Positions 1 to 6,071 of a stretch of 10,105 nt of DNA are shown here, piece after piece (the stretch's first letter is position 1; each line of letters starts with the position of its first letter). The stretch is from an uncultured Flavobacteriales bacterium (GTDB lineage: Bacteria; Bacteroidota; Bacteroidia; Flavobacteriales_E; Vicingaceae), in assembly GCA_913059105.1 (NCBI GenBank), contig CAJXRL010000078.1, positions 1-10,105 on the forward strand, in the 5' to 3' direction. A program made the translations under genes and the position numbers. Below the pieces are notes generated by a model. It was given only the letters and a program-made list of their open reading frames with translations, did no database searches and was not told where the DNA came from.

Positions 1-48
1 TCTACACAGAGTAGATCGTCGGCAGCGTCAGATGTGTATAAGAGACAG
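1..48 (+). other. Illumina Nextera i5-side adapter (artefact)
   Basis: This is not genomic sequence. Bases 16-29 are the Nextera read-1 adapter (TCGTCGGCAGCGTC) and 30-48 are the Tn5 mosaic end (AGATGTGTATAAGAGACAG). Bases 1-7 match the end of the P5 oligo, and 8-15 (AGAGTAGA) sit exactly where the i5 index belongs. The ATG at 32 lies inside the mosaic end, so any protein predicted to start there begins with about six adapter-encoded residues. Confidence 0.97.
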
Positions 49-1477
49 GTGTGGAATTGATGCCTCAGTTGAACTTGCCAAGAAGCTATCTAACCCGAAA
101 CATGAATTGCATAAAATCTTAGACTCGGTAGTTGTATTAATTATTCCGGTATACAATGTGGGAGGCATGTTAAATCGGGGTTCTTTTTCAAGAGCTAATC
201 AGAACGGTCCAGAAGAACATGGTTTTCGAGGAAATGCCAAGAATTTAGACTTGAATCGAGATTTCATAAAGTTGGACTCGAAAAATGCAAAGACATTTAC
301 AACACTTTTTAGAGCTTGGGATCCTGATATTTTTGTTGATACGCATACTACCAACGGGTCCGACCATCAATATACATTAACACTAATAAATACTCAGAAA
401 GATAAGTTAAATCCGGTTCTCTCTCAGTACGCAGAAGAAACGATGTTGCCAGCCTTTTATCACAGAATGAATGAGAGGAAGATGGATATGATTCCTTATG
501 TCTATACTCTTAAATCTTCTCCAGACCAAGGAATTAAATCATTCTTAGAAACGCCAAGATATTCTTCAGGCTATACCTCCCTCTTTGATTGTTTTAGTTT
601 TATTACTGAGGCTCATGTATACAAACCATTTACGCAAAGAGTGCAACATACCTTGGGTTTTTTAGAAACAGTTGTTTCTTATACAGCGGCTAACTCCTTC
701 GTAATTCAGCAAAAGAGAAAAGAAGCAAAAGCGCTTACTATAAATCAAGATTTATTCCCGATTAAATGGAAATTAGATACAACAAAGTTTGAGAAAATTC
801 CATTTAATGGGTATGAGACAGACATTAGAGAAAGCAAGCTCACGAATCAGAGAATGATGTTTTATGATACAGAAAAACCATATAGCAAAACAATTTCTTA
901 CTACAACACATTTACGCCTAACGTGGAAGTTGGAAAGCCTAAGTATTACGTCATTCCTCAAGCATATGAGGGCGTAATTCAACGGCTGACATTGAATGGA
1001 GTTCAGATGAGTACCTTAAAGAAAGATTCTTCTATAGCTTTACATGTTTATTATATTTTAAACTACAAGTCGCCAAAAACACCTTATGAAGCTCACTTTT
1101 TGCATTACGACATTAAAGTTGAAAAGCGCCAAGAGAAAATTCAATTGTACAAAGGAGACTATTTAGTGGAAGTACATCAAGAAGCGAATAGATATATCGT
1201 TGAAACGCTGGAGCCTCAGTCAGTAGATGGTTTTTTTGCGTGGAATTTCTTCGAAGGAATTCTACAGCAAAAAGAATGGTTTTCTGATTACGCTTTTGAA
1301 CCAAAAGCCATCCAATTTTTGGAAAATAACCCTGATGTAAAGAAGGAATTTGAAAAGAAGAAAGCTTCAGACAAAGACTTTGCAAAAAACTCTTGGGCTC
1401 AATTGTATTACATTTATAAAAAGTCACCTTACTTCGAAAAAACGGTGAATCGTTTTCCGATTTATCGAATTGAATGA
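49..1477 (+). CDS. M14-family zinc carboxypeptidase, 5'-truncated
   Basis: This is the C-terminal part (about 475 residues) of a metallocarboxypeptidase-like protein, expected to trim C-terminal residues from peptides or act as a related amidohydrolase. Visible family marks are the IPVYNVGG segment and NLDLNRDF, whose Asn-Arg pair matches the substrate carboxylate-binding N144/R145 of carboxypeptidase A. The third zinc ligand is His in VDTHTTNGSDHQY (codon 344-346), and the putative catalytic Glu is in FITEAH (codon 608-610). The first zinc motif, HxxE, is missing. The surviving start, CGIDASVELAKKL, resembles the stretch just after HxGE in this family, so the contig probably breaks only a few codons beyond it. 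Signal peptide and full length cannot be judged. The last 230 or so residues form an extra C-terminal region without a motif I recognise. The stop codon overlaps the nhaA start as ATGA, so the two are probably co-transcribed. Fold assignment is firm; substrate is unknown. Confidence 0.88.
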
Positions 1478-2847
1478 AACAAGGAAAGCACAAGAAAACA
1501 AACAGAAAATTAGTTGATAGATTTATAACTGAACGCAGTTACCCTATTGACAAATTGCTTCGCCCAATGGATAATTTGTTGCGGAATAAGCCGGTATCTG
1601 GGGTTTTATTGTTTTTGGCAGTACTTGTCGCCCTGGCATGGGCAAACTCCCCTTGGAAAGAAATGTATCACCATCTGTGGGAAATGCCATTTTCTGTCGG
1701 TTTTGGAGAAAATTACATTATCAGTAAAACCCTTCACCATTGGATCAACGATGGCTTAATGGCGATATTCTTTTTTGTGGTAGGCTTAGAAATTAAGCGG
1801 GAAGTTATGGCTGGGGATTTATCTACCTGGAAAAAGGCTTCATTACCCGCAGCAGCTGCCGTTGGAGGTATGATTTTTCCTGCAATTATATTTAGCATAT
1901 TTAATTGGGGTACGCCAACTGAATCTGGCTGGGGAGTCCCGATGGCGACTGATATTGCATTTACCTTAGGTGTTTTATCCCTTTTAGGAAACCGAATTCC
2001 GTTGAGCTTAAAACTCTTTTTGACCGCGCTGGCAATTGTTGACGATTTAGGGGCGGTTTTGGTGATTGCTTTTTTCTATACCGATAATTTGTTACTTCTA
2101 TATTTGGAATACGGTGTAGTCTTTTTAGCTGTTCTTTTATTAATGAATTATTTGGGAGTCCGGAAGGCAAGATTTTATGCAATTGTTGGCATTTGCGGAT
2201 TGTGGTATGCCTTTTTACTCTCAGGCGTTCATGCTACCATTGCCGGAGTGCTGCTTGCCTTTACAATTCCCGCAAAGACCCGAATTAACAAAAGGGGGTT
2301 CATTAGCCATGTAAAAACACTTTTGGATAAACTGCAAAGGACTAAATCTATAGATGGTCAATATCTAAGTGACGAACAGCACGAAATTATTGAAGACATT
2401 AAAGAGGAACGCGAAAAAATTGAAACTCCTTTACAGAAATTAGAGTACAATTTAAATCCTGTGGTATCCTTTTTTATATTGCCCTTATTTGCACTGGCCA
2501 ATGCGGGCATTGAAATTCAACCAGAATCTTGGAGTGGTTTATTGGAACCTGTTTCCATAGGAATTGTGGCCGGTTTAATCGTTGGGAAGGGTATTGGAAT
2601 TCTAAGCTTTTCCGCACTTTTTGTAAAATTAGGAATCTCCGAATTGCCTCAAAACACCAATTGGGGAATAATGACTGGAGCAGCAATAATGGCTGGGATC
2701 GGTTTCACCATGTCTATCTTTATTTCTGAATTGGCCTTCGAAGATCCTGCTATTAAAGCACAAGCAAAATTAGCGATACTAATTGCCTCAACATTTGCTG
2801 GGATAGTTGGAATGTTGGTGATTAATGCATTTATTGGGAAAAGGTAA
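1474..2847 (+). CDS. nhaA: Na+/H+ antiporter NhaA
   Basis: Inner-membrane electrogenic sodium/proton antiporter that exports Na+ in exchange for H+ and supports pH and salt tolerance. The protein is 457 residues, longer than the 388 of E. coli NhaA. Key residues are conserved: Asp160 in MATDIAF (E. coli D133), the Asp190-Asp191 pair in AIVDDLGAV (D163/D164, the ion-binding site) and Lys372 in IVGKGIGI (K300). The signature GLEIKREVMAGDL lies at about 104-116. Multiple hydrophobic segments run from residue 41 to the end. The extra length is a charged 40-residue N-terminus and a hydrophilic, Glu/Lys-rich loop at about 270-325, before the NPVVSFFILPLFALANAG helix. I believe such a loop occurs in other Bacteroidota NhaA proteins. 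The ATG at 1474 overlaps the upstream peptidase stop by 4 bp, suggesting translational coupling. Transcription probably ends at the palindrome 3 bp downstream. Confidence 0.96.
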   Translation: MKQGKHKKTNRKLVDRFITERSYPIDKLLRPMDNLLRNKPVSGVLLFLAVLVALAWANSPWKEMYHHLWEMPFSVGFGENYIISKTLHHWINDGLMAIFFFVVGLEIKREVMAGDLSTWKKASLPAAAAVGGMIFPAIIFSIFNWGTPTESGWGVPMATDIAFTLGVLSLLGNRIPLSLKLFLTALAIVDDLGAVLVIAFFYTDNLLLLYLEYGVVFLAVLLLMNYLGVRKARFYAIVGICGLWYAFLLSGVHATIAGVLLAFTIPAKTRINKRGFISHVKTLLDKLQRTKSIDGQYLSDEQHEIIEDIKEEREKIETPLQKLEYNLNPVVSFFILPLFALANAGIEIQPESWSGLLEPVSIGIVAGLIVGKGIGILSFSALFVKLGISELPQNTNWGIMTGAAIMAGIGFTMSIFISELAFEDPAIKAQAKLAILIASTFAGIVGMLVINAFIGKR

Positions 2848-2850
2848 ATA

Positions 2851-2883
2851 AGACCTAACAGGTTCCAAAAACCTGTTAGGTCT
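2851..2883. repeat. Perfect 14-bp palindrome between convergent genes
   Basis: AGACCTAACAGGTT (2851-2864) and its exact reverse complement AACCTGTTAGGTCT (2870-2883) flank the 5-base loop CCAAA. It starts 3 bp after the nhaA stop codon, with the stop of the oppositely oriented gene 38 bp further on. A hairpin here could stop transcription from both sides, but no T-run follows the stem on either strand, so it is not a classical intrinsic terminator. From memory, palindromes with a CCTGTTAGG-like core recur in Bacteroidota intergenic regions; if so, this is an interspersed REP-like element rather than a gene-specific terminator. Confidence 0.75.
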
Positions 2884-2920
2884 AGAAATAGAATTATATC
2901 GGTTCGAATGAACTATGTTC

Positions 2921-3376
2921 TTATTTAACGATTAGTTTATATATTTTAATTTCTCCTGTTCCTTCTTCTTTGTTATAAAAGACTACCGCTGCATGAAACT
3001 TATCCACGTAAACTTCCAATTGCTCGTTGAGCCAATTAATGTTCAGTTTTTGGAATTCGATACTATTTTTAAATTCGCATCTTTCAACGAAATCCAATTG
3101 ATCAAAAATAAATTTTTCTGGGTGACTTAAAATGAGATGCTCGCTGGCTAATAGTTTATATGAACCAACTTCATCCATAAAGTACAAAGTATTGTCATCA
3201 CGTAAGTTATTTTCGCCACCTTCAAAATGAACGTAATTAAGAACTTCAAATGCTAACAATTTCGAAGGCCCTTCTGAATTATATTTATGAACTAGCGAAT
3301 CCGCTCGGCTTGTTGTTTGAGCAACAGTCGTTCCGTAAATTGCAGAAATGAGTATGATAATTGCAATACGAATCAT
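2921..3376 (-). CDS. Small secreted protein of unknown function
   Basis: I do not recognise this 151-residue protein. The N-terminus (MIRIAIIILISAIYGTTVAQ) is a clear Sec signal peptide: one Arg, a hydrophobic core, then a likely signal peptidase I site after TVA or VAQ. There is no lipobox cysteine, so the mature protein of about 130 residues should be periplasmic or secreted. It contains a single Cys and alternating hydrophobic and charged stretches, ending in a strand-like GEIKIYKLIVK. No repeats or catalytic motif are visible. It lies 54 bp after the aldehyde dehydrogenase on the same strand, so it could be the last gene of that transcript. A near-match to the -7 box (TATATTTC, reverse complement of 3415-3422) could alternatively give it its own promoter. 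The coding call rests on the signal peptide, full use of the intergenic space and no better frame. Confidence 0.72.
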   Translation of the reverse strand: MIRIAIIILISAIYGTTVAQTTSRADSLVHKYNSEGPSKLLAFEVLNYVHFEGGENNLRDDNTLYFMDEVGSYKLLASEHLILSHPEKFIFDQLDFVERCEFKNSIEFQKLNINWLNEQLEVYVDKFHAAVVFYNKEEGTGEIKIYKLIVK

Positions 3377-3430
3377 CTATTTAGGGAAATGAATAAAACT
3401 CGATTTAAGAACATGAAATATAATTTGATT

Positions 3431-4900
3431 TTAATTTACCTTCAAATACGCTTCTAAGCCATGCATTCCGCCTTCACGGCCAAAACCACTTTCTTTAAAA
3501 CCACCAAAAGGCGAGGTGGGATCAAATTTATTAAAGGTGTTCGCCCAAATAACACCTGCTTTCAATTGCGCTGCCATGTTAAATGCCTTTGAGCCTTTGT
3601 CTGTCCATACGCCCGCAGAAAGCCCATAAGGGGTATTGTTTGCTTTTTCAATGGCCTCGTCAATTGTTCTAAAGGTTTGAATGGCTAATACCGGACCAAA
3701 AATCTCTTCTTGTGATAGCCTGCTACTTTGAGCGACATCTAAAAACAAGGTAGGAGCGCAGAAGTAACCTTTTTTCGGAATGGAAACGTTGGCTTGAAAT
3801 TTTTCAAAACCCTCTTTTTCTCCAATTTTAATGTAGTCGGTGATGGTTTTTAGCTGTTCTTTTGAATTAATGGCACCAATGTCGGTGTTCTTATCCATTG
3901 GGTCTCCAACGATAAGCGTTTCCAGTCTTATTTTTAATTTTTGAATAACTTCATCCTTAACAGATTCTTGCACAAATAATCTTGACCCTGCGCAACAAAC
4001 ATGACCTTGATTAAAGAATATACCGTTAATGACTCCTTCAACAGCTTGGTCAATAGGTGCATCTTCAAAAATTATATTTGCGGCTTTACCACCTAGTTCT
4101 AACGTTGTCTTTTTTCCTGTTCCTGCGGTTGCTTTCTGAATAATTTTGCCAACCTCAGTAGATCCAGTAAAGGCAACTTTATTTACATCCTTGTGATTTA
4201 CAATAGCAGCCCCAGTTTTTCCGGCTCCAGTAACTATGTTTACTACTCCGTCAGGAATACCAGCATCTCGTATCAATTCAGCCAATTTCATAGCTGTTAC
4301 TGAAGTTGTTTCCGCTGGCTTTAAAACCACGCAATTACCACAAGCTAAAGCAGGGGCAATTTTCCAAGCCGCCATTAATAATGGAAAATTCCAAGGTATA
4401 ATTTGACCAGCAACACCTAAGGGTTCAACTTTTCTATTTGGGAATGCATATTCCAATTTATCAGCCCAACCTGCATAATAAAAGAAATGGGCGGCAGCCA
4501 ATGGAATATCAATATCTCTCGATTCTCGAATTGGTTTTCCACCATCAATTGATTCAATGACAGAAAATTCCCTAGCTCGCTCTTGAATTAGCCTTGCAAT
4601 ACGGTAAATGTATTTTCCACGCTCTTTTCCACCAATTTTACTCCAAGCTGGAAATGCTTTTCGTGCAGCTTTTACAGCTTCATCAACATCCTTTTCATTT
4701 GCTTCAGCAATCTCGCAAACGACTTCTTCTGTTGCAGGATTAATACTTTTAAAATATTTTTTGGAGTTGGGCTTCACAAATTTACCGCCAATGAATAGGT
4801 CGTATTTAGCTTTTATTTCAATGTGATCGATACTTTCAGGAGCAGGAGCGTACTTCCAGTCCGTATCAAATTTGAGTGAAAATGCGTTTTCTTTTGCCAT
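3431..4900 (-). CDS. NAD(P)-dependent aldehyde dehydrogenase
   Basis: A cytoplasmic oxidoreductase of 489 residues, the usual length for the ALDH superfamily, oxidising an aldehyde to the carboxylic acid with NAD(P)+. Visible landmarks: PWNF at 169-172 with oxyanion-hole Asn171; KPAE at 194-197 in the cofactor site; FTGSTEVG at 244-251; ELGGK at 268-272 with general base Glu268; the catalytic Cys in QGHVCCAGSR (302, adjacent to 303); EEIFGPVL near the C-terminus; and SPFGGFKESGFGREGG. The canonical Gly-Gln before the catalytic cysteine is Gly-His here. The substrate cannot be read from sequence. However, the gene lies 140 bp downstream of deoC on the same strand, and DeoC produces acetaldehyde, so acetaldehyde oxidation to acetate is the natural inference. 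An ATG at 4900 starts a typical 35-residue N-terminal lead-in (DLFIGGKFV), with no clear Shine-Dalgarno. Confidence 0.95.
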   Translation of the reverse strand: MAKENAFSLKFDTDWKYAPAPESIDHIEIKAKYDLFIGGKFVKPNSKKYFKSINPATEEVVCEIAEANEKDVDEAVKAARKAFPAWSKIGGKERGKYIYRIARLIQERAREFSVIESIDGGKPIRESRDIDIPLAAAHFFYYAGWADKLEYAFPNRKVEPLGVAGQIIPWNFPLLMAAWKIAPALACGNCVVLKPAETTSVTAMKLAELIRDAGIPDGVVNIVTGAGKTGAAIVNHKDVNKVAFTGSTEVGKIIQKATAGTGKKTTLELGGKAANIIFEDAPIDQAVEGVINGIFFNQGHVCCAGSRLFVQESVKDEVIQKLKIRLETLIVGDPMDKNTDIGAINSKEQLKTITDYIKIGEKEGFEKFQANVSIPKKGYFCAPTLFLDVAQSSRLSQEEIFGPVLAIQTFRTIDEAIEKANNTPYGLSAGVWTDKGSKAFNMAAQLKAGVIWANTFNKFDPTSPFGGFKESGFGREGGMHGLEAYLKVN

Positions 4901-4919
4901 AGTGTTAAGATGTCGAATG

Positions 4920-5037
4920 AAGAATTACGAATGTTGAATTAGCTAAATGTAAAAAGCCTGGATCAATCGTTTATTGTAATTCAAAATTTCTTAATTATAT
5001 TTTTCTAGAATTCGTAATTCTAAGATTCGTAATTCTT
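4920..5037. repeat. 13-bp inverted repeat in the deoC-ALDH gap
   Basis: AAGAATTACGAAT (4920-4932) is the exact reverse complement of ATTCGTAATTCTT (5025-5037). A second copy of the right arm, ATTCGTAATTCT (5010-5021), lies 15 bp before it as a direct repeat. Together the arms bracket almost all of the 140-bp gap between deoC and the aldehyde dehydrogenase. The span could be a small nonautonomous mobile element, a long-range hairpin in a deoC-ALDH transcript that separates expression of the two genes, or simple AT-rich repeat drift. I see no coding capacity. Confidence 0.55.
4944..4951 (-). promoter_or_regulatory. Weak candidate -7 box for the aldehyde dehydrogenase
   Basis: On the minus strand this reads TACATTTA, one base off the Bacteroidota -7 consensus TAnnTTTG, about 44 bases upstream of the ATG at 4900. 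No convincing -33 element is present. It could give the dehydrogenase a transcript independent of deoC, but an AT-rich spacer yields such matches by chance. Confidence 0.22.
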
Positions 5038-5040
5038 TTA

Positions 5041-5934
5041 TTAATCTTTTGAGAAATAGTCTCCTGATTGGTAAATACCTGTTGCTTGTTTTTTTAGTTG
5101 AAGAAGAATATCGTTGGTTAAACGACTTGCTCCAAATCTGAACCATTCGTTTGTCATCCAGTCGTTTCCTAACGTTTCTCTTAACATTACTAAAAATTGT
5201 AATGCTGTTTTAGAATCGGAAATACCGCCTGCGGGTTTCATTCCCACCATTTTTCCAGTTTTTAGATAATGATCTTTAATTGCTTCGAGCATTAAAAGTG
5301 TAACAGGCATAGTTGCTGCAGGAGATATTTTTCCAGTTGATGTTTTTATAAAGTCGGCCCCAGCCCAAATGGCAATATCGCTTGCTCTTCGAACATTGTC
5401 GGCGGTTCCTAATTCTCCGGTTTCTAATATCACTTTTAACCTTGCTTTTCCACAAGCTTCCTTTATAGTTGCAATTTCATCGTAAACAAACTGATATTCT
5501 CCTTGATGAAATTTACCTCTAGAAATTACCATGTCAACTTCGTCAGCTCCAGCATCAACAGCCATTCTAGTATCTTCAAGCTTGACTTTAAGGTTGCTAT
5601 TTCCACTTGGAAAGGCAGTTGCAACAGCGGCAACATTAACTCCAGAATTTCCTAACGCTTTTTTCGCTGTTGCTACATGATTTGGATAAACACAAACAGC
5701 AGCAACAGTCGGTATAACTAAGCTATCATCAGGATGCATTGCTTTATAACACAATTGCTTCACTTTTCCTTCAGTATCTTTTCCTTCCAAAGTAGTAAGG
5801 TCAATCATGCTAAGAGCCAAGTTAAGTCCTTGAATTTTAGCTTCTTTCTTAATGCTTCTGGTCTTAAAGCGAGCGGCTCTTTCAACTAAACCTACTTGGT
5901 CAATTTTTGGGGTATTTTTAAAATCCAACGACAT
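5041..5934 (-). CDS. deoC: Deoxyribose-phosphate aldolase DeoC (long type)
   Basis: A cytoplasmic class I aldolase that cleaves 2-deoxy-D-ribose 5-phosphate to glyceraldehyde 3-phosphate and acetaldehyde during deoxynucleoside salvage. With the ATG at 5934 it is 297 residues, longer than E. coli DeoC (259) and similar to human DERA. The IDLTTLEGKDTEGKVKQLCYKA segment near 44-65 also resembles the human form. All three key residues are present: the Schiff-base Lys197 in DFIKTSTGK, Lys233 in GMKPAGG, and Asp134 in ADEVDMV. An in-frame TTG at 5955 would add seven residues (MVFHQNN), but it lies inside the putative -7 box, so 5934 is the better start. The product acetaldehyde could be handled by the adjacent aldehyde dehydrogenase. 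A decayed second copy of its first 35 or so codons lies at about 9437-9536. Confidence 0.96.
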   Translation of the reverse strand: MSLDFKNTPKIDQVGLVERAARFKTRSIKKEAKIQGLNLALSMIDLTTLEGKDTEGKVKQLCYKAMHPDDSLVIPTVAAVCVYPNHVATAKKALGNSGVNVAAVATAFPSGNSNLKVKLEDTRMAVDAGADEVDMVISRGKFHQGEYQFVYDEIATIKEACGKARLKVILETGELGTADNVRRASDIAIWAGADFIKTSTGKISPAATMPVTLLMLEAIKDHYLKTGKMVGMKPAGGISDSKTALQFLVMLRETLGNDWMTNEWFRFGASRLTNDILLQLKKQATGIYQSGDYFSKD

Positions 5935-6014
5935 ATTGTTTTGGTGGAATACCAAAGGTAAGAGAATTGAAAAGAAGAACGTTGAACAATCAAAAATCTA
6001 TGTAATTAAGGCAA
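5849..6014. repeat. Direct repeat copy 1: deoC 5' end and upstream DNA
   Basis: This segment covers the first 28 or so deoC codons, the deoC promoter and the adjacent noncoding DNA. It is repeated in the same orientation at about 9454-9617, with the lipoprotein gene between the copies. By eye the coding half (5849-5926) is about 80% identical with one indel, the middle (5927-5960) is poorly conserved, and the noncoding block 5961-6014 matches 9564-9617 at 51 of 54 positions without gaps. Confidence 0.85.
5953..5960 (-). promoter_or_regulatory. Candidate deoC -7 promoter box
   Basis: On the minus strand this reads TACCTTTG, a full match to the Bacteroidota TAnnTTTG -7 element, ending 18 bases before the ATG at 5934. 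This spacing implies a leader of roughly 10-12 bases. No TTTG-like -33 element is evident at the usual distance. In the degenerate second copy near 9557 the matching position reads TAACATGG, so the box has been lost there. Confidence 0.55.
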
Positions 6015-6042
6015 ACGAAATCTAGGTTTTCCTAAGCTTTAC

Positions 6043-6050
6043 TATATTTG
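6043..6050 (+). promoter_or_regulatory. Candidate -7 promoter box for the VCBS lipoprotein gene
   Basis: TATATTTG matches the Bacteroidota -7 consensus TAnnTTTG and lies 21 bases before the ATG at 6072, predicting a leader of about 15 bases. There is no Shine-Dalgarno; the bases before the ATG are A-rich (ATTAACAATA), typical for the phylum. It fires away from the deoC box, 82 bases from it, so the 137-bp gap is a divergent promoter region. Confidence 0.6.
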
Positions 6051-6071
6051 AAATGAATTCAATTAACAATA

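Noticed and set aside
1113..1493. Minus-strand 126-residue frame opposite the peptidase C-terminus
   Set aside because: It overlaps the peptidase fully and the nhaA start, with irregular Cys/Phe/Leu-rich text; the plus-strand frame joins directly to nhaA.
2348..2450. Coiled-coil-like charged loop in NhaA as a fused extra domain
   Set aside because: At about 55 residues between two membrane segments it is better seen as an enlarged cytoplasmic or periplasmic loop than as a separate domain.
4608..4826. Plus-strand 72-residue frame inside the aldehyde dehydrogenase gene
   Set aside because: It is antisense to a well-conserved ALDH region and shows no independent start signal or family motif.
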